Assembly (NCBI GenBank): GCA_003647385.1 | Contig: QMMT01000110.1 | Location: 1-6,945, forward strand | Source: Deltaproteobacteria bacterium | GTDB taxonomy: Bacteria; Desulfobacterota; Desulfobacteria; Desulfobacterales; Desulfobacteraceae | DNA length: 6,945 bases | Direction: 5' to 3' | Part shown: in pieces, positions 1 through 5,581 of the stretch | Layout: the number at the start of each line of letters is the position of its first letter | How positions within the stretch are numbered: position 1 is the first letter of the stretch | Notes under the pieces: model-generated | The model's input: the letters and a program-made list of their open reading frames with translations, nothing else | Databases searched by the model: none | What the model was told of the DNA's origin: nothing | Translations under genes and position numbers: made by a program

Positions 1-757
1 AATAAAAACTGACACCATTAGCGATAATGCCAAACTTTCCCAATCCTTTGACCGGATTAAACTCAGAATTTTCCGAAAGTCCTTTTGCCTTATCCATTTT
101 TCCAAGCAGTTTGGCATGAAGCTGTCTTGCAACAGCAGGGACTGTCACACACCTTGAGGGTTCCCGGATAAATTTTCCTTTGGTTTCCATAGGTTTCATA
201 TCACCAAAGGTCACAAACGCATTGGAATGATTGATCCTTGTAGTGGTTCTTAAAAGAACGGGCTGACTTAACTCCTCTGAAAGATCAAATGCATATTTAA
301 TCATCTCTTTGGCTTCAGGAACGGATGAGGGTTCAAGCATGGGCAGATTGCCAAATTTGGCATAATACCGGTTGTCCTGCTCATTCTGGCTTGAAAACAT
401 GGCTGGATCATCAGCCGTCAGGATGACCATTCCACCGGTCACTCCTACATAAGCCAGAGTCATCAAAGGATCTGCTGCGACATTCAACCCGACATGTTTC
501 ATCATGCAGAATGTACGAAGCCCTGAATTTGCGGCAGCTGCTGCAACTTCAAGTGCCACTTTTTCATTGGTGCTGTATTCAAAATAAAAATCCGACTCCT
601 GGGACATCTGGAAAAGATTCAGCGATATTTCAGAAGAAGGGGTGCCGGGATAGGTGGTCGCAAATGCCACACCTGCCTCAATAGCACCTCTTGCTATGGC
701 TTCATTTCCCAGGAGCATAATTTTCTCACCCGGGCTGTCATTTAATAATTTATGCAT
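1..757 (-). CDS. iorA: Indolepyruvate:ferredoxin oxidoreductase, alpha subunit (N-terminal part; gene runs off the left edge)
   Basis: IorA is the thiamine-diphosphate and [4Fe-4S]-carrying subunit of the cytoplasmic enzyme that oxidatively decarboxylates aryl pyruvates (from Trp, Phe, Tyr) to aryl-acetyl-CoA while reducing ferredoxin; in some anaerobes it runs in reverse or serves amino-acid fermentation. The 252 visible residues cover the POR N-terminal, ThDP pyrimidine-binding domain. Family-typical stretches are YPGTPSSE at 36-43, NEKVALE at 64-70 (E65 is the expected ThDP-activating glutamate), KHVGLNVAADPLM at 87-99 and SSQNEQDNRYYA at 122-133. The full protein is usually about 600 residues, so the C-terminal ThDP diphosphate-binding and ferredoxin-like parts lie outside. 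The ATG at 757 is preceded by AAGGAG (bases 763-768) with 5-base spacing. It starts 34 bases after the small upstream gene, so the two are probably co-transcribed. 2-oxoacid oxidoreductases for other substrates share the fold, but the KHVGLN and SSQNEQD blocks favour IorA. Confidence 0.93.
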   Translation of the reverse strand, partial: MHKLLNDSPGEKIMLLGNEAIARGAIEAGVAFATTYPGTPSSEISLNLFQMSQESDFYFEYSTNEKVALEVAAAAANSGLRTFCMMKHVGLNVAADPLMTLAYVGVTGGMVILTADDPAMFSSQNEQDNRYYAKFGNLPMLEPSSVPEAKEMIKYAFDLSEELSQPVLLRTTTRINHSNAFVTFGDMKPMETKGKFIREPSRCVTVPAVARQLHAKLLGKMDKAKGLSENSEFNPVKGLGKFGIIANGVSFY

Positions 758-791
758 CTGTTCTCCTTAATTTAAGCGCTTGTTACAATCA

Positions 792-1088
792 TTATGAATA
801 TAATTTTTCTGCATCTTCAAGGGATGCGGCATATCCTTTAAATCCGTCAATATCTTCACATGAGTTAATGGAACCGGAAGCAAAAAAACCCTCCACCATT
901 GTTTTGTCGCCATGCCTGATCAGTCCCATAAAAAGTATGGGAACAAGGCTGATATTGCCTTTTCCTGTTTTAACAGAAAAATCCTTTGTTTTATCGTAAA
1001 CAGCATACAGATCTTTTTGCACCGGCATAAGCTGAACGATCTCAGGATGATTATGGGCATGAGTATGATCACTGCAATGATTACACAT
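792..1088 (-). CDS. Hypothetical small protein with His/Cys-rich N-terminus, upstream of iorA
   Basis: This is a 98-residue soluble protein that I do not recognise. The first 16 residues are dense in possible metal ligands: C2, H4, C5, H8, H10, H12 and H14, with alternating histidines in DHTHAHNH (7-14). The rest is a compact alpha/beta-like body with the hydrophobic strand SLVPILFMGLI followed by RHGDK, one more Cys (in the SINSCED stretch), and an acidic C-terminus ending AEKLYS. There is no signal peptide or membrane segment. I chose the ATG at 1088 because AAGGTG (1095-1100) lies 6 bases upstream; the in-frame GTG at 1097 falls inside that ribosome-binding site. The stop lies 34 bases before iorA, so it is probably in the iorA transcript. 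A metal-binding or accessory role for the oxidoreductase is only inference. Coding status is supported by the good ribosome site, spacing and orientation. Confidence 0.75.
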   Translation of the reverse strand: MCNHCSDHTHAHNHPEIVQLMPVQKDLYAVYDKTKDFSVKTGKGNISLVPILFMGLIRHGDKTMVEGFFASGSINSCEDIDGFKGYAASLEDAEKLYS

Positions 1089-1094
1089 TATTAT

Positions 1095-1100
1095 CACCTT
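1095..1100 (-). promoter_or_regulatory. Ribosome-binding site that fixes the start of the small His/Cys-rich gene
   Basis: AAGGTG on the minus strand lies 6 bases before the ATG at 1088. The last three bases of this site (GTG) are an in-frame potential start codon, but initiation there would leave no ribosome site. The protein is therefore better started at the ATG, three codons later. Confidence 0.6.
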
Positions 1101-1177
1101 TTTTCTATAATCTCTGGTTATTGTTAAATTGCGACCTTATAGTTTTGAACCAAATCCCATATAACACACTTAGCTTT

Positions 1178-1206
1178 ATTATAGCCGTCTTATGGCTGTC
1201 CAACGC
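1178..1206 (-). promoter_or_regulatory. Second candidate promoter for the small gene-iorA transcript
   Basis: A perfect TATAAT -10 box lies on the minus strand at 1178-1183. With 17-base spacing the -35 would be GCGTTG (1201-1206), which is a poor match. The 5' leader would be about 80 bases. The short inverted repeat AGCC-7 bases-GGCT overlaps the spacer and -10. This is weaker overall than the promoter just upstream, but the -10 match is exact. Confidence 0.28.
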
Positions 1207-1214
1207 TATCGGTA

Positions 1215-1242
1215 TTTATAATATATCTTCCGGTTTTTGCAA
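1215..1242 (-). promoter_or_regulatory. Candidate sigma70-type promoter for the small gene-iorA transcript
   Basis: On the minus strand TTGCAA (1237-1242) is separated by 16 bases from TATAAA (1215-1220). That gives 4 of 6 and 5 of 6 matches to the consensus boxes. It would start transcription near 1208 and leave a leader of roughly 120 bases. The spacer 1089-1357 otherwise contains no gene I can support. An AT-rich palindrome TGAATT-A-AATTCA (1252-1264) lies just upstream and could bind a regulator, though it may be chance in such A/T-rich DNA. Confidence 0.42.
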
Positions 1243-1312
1243 GGGAAAGTCTGAATTAAATTCATATTTTCTTTTTTAAGTTCCCCGTAAAAATCTCCTA
1301 TATCATTAATTG

Positions 1313-1347
1313 ATAGGGTGTAGGCGATGATAGCAAGCCTATCCTAT
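1313..1347 (-). terminator. Imperfect hairpin just after hslO; possible weak terminator or 3'-end stabiliser
   Basis: Arms TAGGC/GCCTA (1321-1325 with 1337-1341) and ATAGG/CCTAT (1313-1317 with 1343-1347) form a two-part stem around an 11-base loop, with a small internal loop (3 bases against 1). It begins 10 bases after the hslO stop. There is no immediate T-tract on the minus strand, so it is not a textbook intrinsic terminator. It might protect the 3' end of the comM-hslO message or allow readthrough into the downstream pair. Confidence 0.32.
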
Positions 1348-1357
1348 TGATTTATTT

Positions 1358-2278
1358 TCAAAGCACCTGTAAGTCATTTTCACTAAAATGATATACGGAA
1401 TTGCAATGATGACAGCGCACCTCTATGGGGAACGGACCATTTTGCATCATATCCTTCTTTTCTTCTTTGGGCAGCGTTTTCAAATACCCTTTCATTTTAT
1501 TTTTTGAACATCTGCAAAAAAACTCTATCCGACTATTATTTAAAAACTGCGGTTCAAGTTTTAAAAATTCCTTATGGATAATCTCTTCGGGTGTGTATCC
1601 TTTGGCAAACAATTCACCCAGAGAATCAATATTCTGAATCATTTTTTCAGCTTCATTAACCTTGGATGGATCTGCACCCGGCAGTGCCTGGAGAAAAATC
1701 CCTCCTGCCCCCTTAACGTCTTCTTTGTCATCAAAAAAAACACTTAATGTAAACCCCGTCGGGATCTGCTCGGATATTAAAAAATAATTGGCCAGGTCCT
1801 CTGCAATGGATCCGTGTTCCAGGGCCACCTGGCCGGAATAGGGAGTGGGTGCATTATCCAGATATTTTCTTATCGTAAGAAAACCGGCGCCATAAAGTGT
1901 TGATAAATATTTTATTTTTTCAGGATGCTTTACTTCTATCTTAGGGACTTTAAGGTATCCTCTGACTTCCCCAAACATGTTTGATTCAACATCAAGTCCT
2001 TTTATGGGCCCGGAGCACTGGATACTCATACTGACCCTATCATTTTTATCTTTTAACCCGGAACAAAGAAGGCTTGCTGCAATATACCCCTGACCCAGTA
2101 CCAGGGTTTCCAAAGGTCCTAATTCATGATTTGCCCTCATCTCATTCACCATTCGGGTGGAATGAACAACAGCACCCTTAATTGTACGGTCAGCCATGAT
2201 AAACCGATAAAGCCTGTCTTTTGCTGAGGCTTTAAACTGCTCTTTCACATCCTTATTAAAAATATCTTTTTTAATCAT
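1358..2278 (-). CDS. hslO: Hsp33 redox-regulated holdase chaperone
   Basis: Hsp33 is a cytoplasmic ATP-independent holdase. Its C-terminal zinc centre is reduced in the resting state. Oxidation to disulfides releases zinc and activates binding of unfolding proteins. The product has 306 residues, close to the usual 285-300. The C-terminal signature is intact: C255 and C257 (CRC), then 31 residues, then C289 and C292 (CHHC), fitting CxC-x(27-32)-CxxC. The N-terminal substrate-binding domain is recognisable from RLYRFIMADRTIKGAVVHST (residues 23-42) onward. About 20 residues precede the point where E. coli Hsp33 begins, and I saw no better start. The ATG at 2278 has only a weak purine stretch (AAGA) upstream. 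It starts 49 bases after comM ends, in the same orientation, so it may depend on comM transcription and translation. In an anaerobe with oxygen-sensitive ferredoxin enzymes next door, such a chaperone fits survival of oxygen exposure. Confidence 0.95.
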   Translation of the reverse strand: MIKKDIFNKDVKEQFKASAKDRLYRFIMADRTIKGAVVHSTRMVNEMRANHELGPLETLVLGQGYIAASLLCSGLKDKNDRVSMSIQCSGPIKGLDVESNMFGEVRGYLKVPKIEVKHPEKIKYLSTLYGAGFLTIRKYLDNAPTPYSGQVALEHGSIAEDLANYFLISEQIPTGFTLSVFFDDKEDVKGAGGIFLQALPGADPSKVNEAEKMIQNIDSLGELFAKGYTPEEIIHKEFLKLEPQFLNNSRIEFFCRCSKNKMKGYLKTLPKEEKKDMMQNGPFPIEVRCHHCNSVYHFSENDLQVL

Positions 2279-2327
2279 AATTTTATAGTCTTAATTGTTT
2301 AACCTTGTAATAAACATCCGTTATCAT

Positions 2328-3863
2328 CTATTGTGGAAAGCCTCTGTCAAAGCTCCTGTACTGGATGGCTTCTGCAAGATGGTAACGCTCGATTTTGGAA
2401 GCATTGTCAAGATCTGCGATGGTTCTTCCCACCCGAATGACCGAATGACATGCCCTGGCAGAAAACCCAAGAACATCAACCGCCTGTTTAAGAAGTTTTT
2501 CACATTCACCGTCCAGATGGCAAAAAGCGCCTAAGTGACGACTGTGCATCCTGGCATTACTTGATACAGCTAATTGGGCAAGTCTTTTTTCCTGTTTTTT
2601 TCTGGCATGATTGACCCTTTTTCTTATTTGAACAGACCCTTCCCCTTTTGTTTTGGCGGCAAGGTCCTTATATTCAACTTTTGGCACTTCAATTTGAATA
2701 TCAATTCTGTCCAGAAGCGGCCCAGAGATTTTTGATCTGTATTTTTGAATCTGGGGATGTGTACAGGTACATTTGCCCATGGGATCAGACAAATATCCGC
2801 AGGGGCAGGGGTTCATGGCGGCCACCAGCATGAATTGAGCCGGATACGTGGCTTTTGCACCCGCCCTTGCAATACTAACCTTCCCGTCTTCAAGGGGCTG
2901 TCTTAAAACCTCCAATACATTTTTTTTAAATTCAGGCAGTTCATCAAGAAAAAGAACGCCATTGTGAGCCAGGCTGATTTCTCCGGGAGCAGGCTTTGAT
3001 CCACCTCCCACAAGACCTGCATCGGAAATCGTATGATGGGGAGATCGAAATGGCTTTGCTGAAATATAGAGCCTGTTATCCTCAATCAAACCCAAAACAG
3101 AATAAATTCTTGTGACCTCAATGGCTTCTTCAAACGTGAGTTCTGGCAAAATAGTCGGAAGCCTTTTTGCCAGCATGCTTTTCCCGGACCCTGGAGGCCC
3201 TGTCATAAGAACGCTGTGAGAGCCTGCTGCTGCAATCTCCAAGGCCCTTTTAGCATGGTACTGGCCTTTTACTTCAGAAAAATCTATTCCATTGCCTTTT
3301 TCATTGACATGGGTGCGCCAGTTCGGATCTATACAATATTTTTCAATATCTACAAATCCTGAGAAAAAATCAACAATTTGCGAAAGACATTTCACCGGCA
3401 ACACTTCAATACCATCCACCATGGCTGCTTCGGCAGCATTTTCCACCGGTATAATGATACCTTTATACCCTTTTTGCCTTGCGGCCAATGCAAACGAGAG
3501 AACAGCCTTCACCGGTTTTATTTTGCCATCAAGGGAAAGTTCACCTGCGATAAGATAACCGTTGACCTTGTCAGGGGGAATCACCTCAGATGCAACCAGA
3601 ATACCAAGAGCAACCGGCAGATCAAATCCTGTTCCTTCCTTTTTAATATCAGCAGGTGCCAGGTTGACCACTATTCTTTCCATGGGGAATGTGTACCCTG
3701 AATTTTTTATAGCTGTTTTTACCCGGTCTTTGCTTTCTCTAACAGAAACCTCGGGCAACCCGACAATATTAAAAACCGGGAGTCCATAGGAAATATCAAC
3801 TTCAACCTCAACAATGAATCCATCAATCCCTGTTACTGAACATGAGTTTACTTTTGCAAGCAA
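2328..3863 (-). CDS. comM: YifB/ComM-family Mg-chelatase-like AAA+ ATPase
   Basis: ComM is a hexameric AAA+ helicase that in naturally competent bacteria promotes branch migration during integration of incoming DNA. The family (YifB) is also widespread in species not known to be competent, where its role is unclear. The 511 residues match the usual length of about 500. Domains in order are an N-terminal Lon-protease-like ChlI domain (about 1-165, with YGLPVFNIVGLPEVSVRESK at 26-45), the AAA+ Mg-chelatase core (about 190-395) with Walker A GPPGSGKS at 222-229 and Walker B VLFLDE at 303-308, and a C-terminal Mg-chelatase helical domain (about 410-511). Four cysteines in the CPCGY and KCTCTHP blocks (353, 355, 365, 367) are typical of the family and may bind zinc. 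The LLDRID motif (383-388) carries the arginine expected to act in the ring. The start is TTG, with AAGGAG 6 bases upstream; the nearby ATG at 3867 is out of frame. It is divergent from lpxC and leads into hslO. Confidence 0.95.
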   Translation of the reverse strand: MLAKVNSCSVTGIDGFIVEVEVDISYGLPVFNIVGLPEVSVRESKDRVKTAIKNSGYTFPMERIVVNLAPADIKKEGTGFDLPVALGILVASEVIPPDKVNGYLIAGELSLDGKIKPVKAVLSFALAARQKGYKGIIIPVENAAEAAMVDGIEVLPVKCLSQIVDFFSGFVDIEKYCIDPNWRTHVNEKGNGIDFSEVKGQYHAKRALEIAAAGSHSVLMTGPPGSGKSMLAKRLPTILPELTFEEAIEVTRIYSVLGLIEDNRLYISAKPFRSPHHTISDAGLVGGGSKPAPGEISLAHNGVLFLDELPEFKKNVLEVLRQPLEDGKVSIARAGAKATYPAQFMLVAAMNPCPCGYLSDPMGKCTCTHPQIQKYRSKISGPLLDRIDIQIEVPKVEYKDLAAKTKGEGSVQIRKRVNHARKKQEKRLAQLAVSSNARMHSRHLGAFCHLDGECEKLLKQAVDVLGFSARACHSVIRVGRTIADLDNASKIERYHLAEAIQYRSFDRGFPQ

Positions 3864-3869
3864 TCATCT

Positions 3870-3875
3870 CTCCTT
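3870..3875 (-). promoter_or_regulatory. Strong ribosome-binding site selecting a TTG start for comM
   Basis: A perfect AAGGAG on the minus strand stands 6 bases before the TTG at 3863, which opens the family-typical N-terminus MLAKVNSC. An ATG at 3867 overlaps the spacer but is in another frame. TTG initiation is common enough for low-expression proteins, and the good Shine-Dalgarno match supports it. Confidence 0.7.
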
Positions 3876-3880
3876 TTCAA

Positions 3881-3917
3881 ACTATTTAATAGTGATGATA
3901 CCTTTTTTCACACTATT
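3881..3917. promoter_or_regulatory. Cluster of three ACTATT half-sites (operator-like) in front of comM
   Basis: ACTATT at 3881-3886 and its inverse AATAGT at 3888-3893 form an odd-centred palindrome with a one-base centre. A third half-site, ACTATT, lies at 3912-3917. The longer pair AATAGTG (3888-3894) and CACTATT (3911-3917) is an inverted repeat with 16 bases between arms. The cluster sits between the comM start and its candidate -10 box and overlaps that box, where a repressor could act. A hairpin in the comM 5' leader is an alternative. No regulator can be named from sequence. Confidence 0.35.
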
Positions 3918-3945
3918 GTATTTTCCTTTTTTCCTCAAAAAACAA
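3915..3945 (-). promoter_or_regulatory. Candidate promoter for comM-hslO
   Basis: TACAAT (3915-3920, minus strand) matches 5 of 6 bases of a -10 box. The best -35 candidates are TTGTTT (3940-3945, 19-base spacing) or TGTTTT (3939-3944, 18-base spacing), neither ideal. The leader would be about 45 bases and would contain most of the ACTATT inverted repeats. Confidence 0.3.
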
Positions 3946-3946
3946 G

Positions 3947-4056
3947 AATGAACCAAAAAAAAATCTCATTTACTTTGCCTTGTGTATTAAAATCAGATAT
4001 ATATAGCAAATCAAATTTTTACCAAATATTAAATTGGCAATAAAAATGAACCAAAA
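3947..4056 (+). repeat. 12-base direct repeat AATGAACCAAAA in the comM-lpxC intergenic region
   Basis: AATGAACCAAAA occurs at 3947-3958 and again at 4045-4056, 98 bases apart, bracketing the candidate lpxC promoter. The second copy supplies the ATG of a six-codon frame that overlaps the lpxC start. Chance in A/T-rich DNA cannot be excluded. Confidence 0.4.
3975..4003 (+). promoter_or_regulatory. Candidate sigma70-type promoter for lpxC-DUF4390-ntrY
   Basis: TTGCCT (3975-3980) is followed by exactly 17 bases and then TATATA (3998-4003) in the direction of lpxC. Transcription would begin near 4010 with a leader of about 50 bases that is almost entirely A/T. This is the best promoter-like sequence in the divergent spacer. 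No rho-independent terminator is seen between the three plus-strand genes, so it could drive all of them. Confidence 0.5.
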
Positions 4057-4062
4057 TAGTTT

Positions 4063-4932
4063 ATGAGCAAATATTTTTTACAAAGAACACTTTCTCAGAG
4101 TGTGTCTGTTTCAGGTACAGGAGTTCACTCAGGCAAACTGACACATTTAACAATAAAACCGGCACCGGAAAACCATGGCATAAAATTCAGACGACTTGAT
4201 CTGCCGGGCACTCAGGACATCCTCGCACTTTTTAAGCGGGTCGTTGATACAAGCCTTGCAACAGTACTCGGGACCAATGGGGCCATTGTGTCAACGATTG
4301 AACATTTAATGGCCAGCTTTGCAGGTTTAGGCATCGATAATGCCCTGGTGGAAGTCGATGATTATGAAATCCCCATTATGGATGGCAGTGCAAAAACGTT
4401 TACGCAACTCATCGGCAAAACAGGGGTTATAGAGCAGACGGCTCCAAAACATTTTTTTATCGTTAAAAATAAGATTAAAGTAGTCGATAATGATAAATCA
4501 GTAGTTGTATATCCTGAACCCTGTTTTAAAATCACCTGCCGGATTGATTTTGAACACCCTTTGATCGGAGAACAGGAATTTACCTTTGACCGGGCCAAAA
4601 ATAATTTTGAAAAAGATATCAGCCAGGCCAGAACATTTGGGTTTATCCAGGATCTGGAACTTTTAAAGAAATTCAGTCTAGGCAAAGGCGGAAGCCTTGA
4701 CAATGCCATCATTATTGATAAAGATAAGATTTTAAATGAAGAAGGGCTAAGATACCCTGATGAATTTGTCAGGCATAAACTCTTAGACAGTCTTGGCGAT
4801 TTTTCCCTGCTTGGCATGCCAATCCAGGGGCATATCGTTACCCACAAATCAGGACATACCCTGAATCATTTATTCATTAAAACATTTTTAGAAAACAAAG
4901 ACGCCTGGGAAACAGGACCGGCAAAAAATTAA
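4063..4932 (+). CDS. lpxC: UDP-3-O-acyl-N-acetylglucosamine deacetylase
   Basis: LpxC is the cytoplasmic zinc amidase that removes acetate from UDP-3-O-acyl-GlcNAc, the committed step of lipid A synthesis. The 289 residues are slightly shorter than the usual 300-305. All catalytic positions are visible: E80-H81 in STIEHLMAS (general base and zinc ligand), H238 and D242 in RHKLLD (zinc ligands), and H265 in KSGHTLNH (general acid). GVHSGK at 20-25, EIPIMDGSA at 102-110 and RTFGF at 190-194 are further family signatures. The protein ends soon after AWE, as E. coli LpxC does, but the tail GPAKN lacks the hydrophobic FtsH degron of enterobacteria, so turnover control may differ. The start ATG matches the family N-terminus, but no clear Shine-Dalgarno precedes it. 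The gene heads a probable operon with the DUF4390 gene and kinase, rather than lying beside ftsZ as in many proteobacteria. Confidence 0.97.
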   Translation: MSKYFLQRTLSQSVSVSGTGVHSGKLTHLTIKPAPENHGIKFRRLDLPGTQDILALFKRVVDTSLATVLGTNGAIVSTIEHLMASFAGLGIDNALVEVDDYEIPIMDGSAKTFTQLIGKTGVIEQTAPKHFFIVKNKIKVVDNDKSVVVYPEPCFKITCRIDFEHPLIGEQEFTFDRAKNNFEKDISQARTFGFIQDLELLKKFSLGKGGSLDNAIIIDKDKILNEEGLRYPDEFVRHKLLDSLGDFSLLGMPIQGHIVTHKSGHTLNHLFIKTFLENKDAWETGPAKN

Positions 4933-4949
4933 AGAATTAAATTTAAGCA

Positions 4950-5543
4950 ATGATGAAATCTTCCTTACATAGAACAGCTGTCACACTGTTAATATCAGTG
5001 AGTGTTGTACTCTTTTCCTTATCTTTGCTGCCCTCTATCGCATTGGCGGAACAAACCCCTGTAATAGAAAACATCAAACTGGCTAATACCAGAGATGATC
5101 TCTTAACCTATTTTGATGTAAAACAGGCGTTTACCCAGAAAATCAACCAGGCTGTCATGAATGGGTTACCCAGCACCTTTTCTTTTTTTATTACCCTGTA
5201 TAAAACAGACGGCTCCTGGTTTGACAAGAAAATATCTGATATCGAGGTTCAATCCACACTAAAGTATAATTCTTTAAAAAAAGAATTTTCTGTTTCACGG
5301 CCCTGGAAAAATCAAAAAGCAATTGTCACACAGTCTATTGAAGAGGCAAAGTCCTTGATGACTGAAATTGATAATTTAACGATTATACCATTGAATCAAC
5401 TAGTTAAAGGAGATAAATACCAGCTCAGAATCAAGGCGAAACTTGAAAAAGTCACCTTGCCCTTATCACTCCACACTGTTTTCTTTTTTGTCTCTTTTTG
5501 GGATTTTGAAACAAACTGGTATTTAATCAATTTTACCTATTAG
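4950..5543 (+). CDS. DUF4390 family protein, predicted exported
   Basis: This 197-residue protein of unknown function matches DUF4390, a family often found directly before NtrY-type sensor kinases, as it is here. Residues 1-33 look like a Sec signal peptide: positively charged start (K3, H7, R8), a hydrophobic core at about 10-29, and an A-L-A motif before E34, so cleavage by signal peptidase I after A33 is likely. The mature part would be a periplasmic, beta-rich domain of about 164 residues, ending in the aromatic block FWDFETNWY (183-191) that I associate with the family C-terminus. The hydrophobic FFFVSFW stretch near the end is too short for a membrane anchor. Two consecutive ATG codons open the frame; there is no strong ribosome-binding site, and the gap from lpxC is 17 bases. 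A role as ligand or partner of the neighbouring kinase is inferred from context only. Confidence 0.8.
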   Translation: MMKSSLHRTAVTLLISVSVVLFSLSLLPSIALAEQTPVIENIKLANTRDDLLTYFDVKQAFTQKINQAVMNGLPSTFSFFITLYKTDGSWFDKKISDIEVQSTLKYNSLKKEFSVSRPWKNQKAIVTQSIEEAKSLMTEIDNLTIIPLNQLVKGDKYQLRIKAKLEKVTLPLSLHTVFFFVSFWDFETNWYLINFTY

Positions 5544-5581
5544 CGTTCATCATGTTTTAATCTTGCCTGATAATTAAAAAT

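Noticed and set aside
7..281. Possible frameshift or truncation of iorA near the left edge
   Set aside because: Reading the minus strand through to base 2 gives an uninterrupted IorA-like sequence ending in GIIANGVSFY. The gene is simply cut by the window boundary.
912..1127. 71-residue plus-strand open frame opposite the small His/Cys-rich gene
   Set aside because: The minus-strand frame has a good Shine-Dalgarno and sits in line with iorA. The plus-strand frame has neither support, so I treat it as a shadow.
3292..3789. Overlapping plus-strand open frames of 75-107 residues opposite comM
   Set aside because: They are antisense to the conserved N-terminal half of comM, have odd composition, and carry no ribosome site or family motif that I recognise.
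4362..4847. 161-residue open frame antisense to lpxC
   Set aside because: It lies wholly inside a confidently identified lpxC whose catalytic residues are all conserved. Its translation is rich in Ser and Leu, like a shadow frame, and it shows no recognisable domain.
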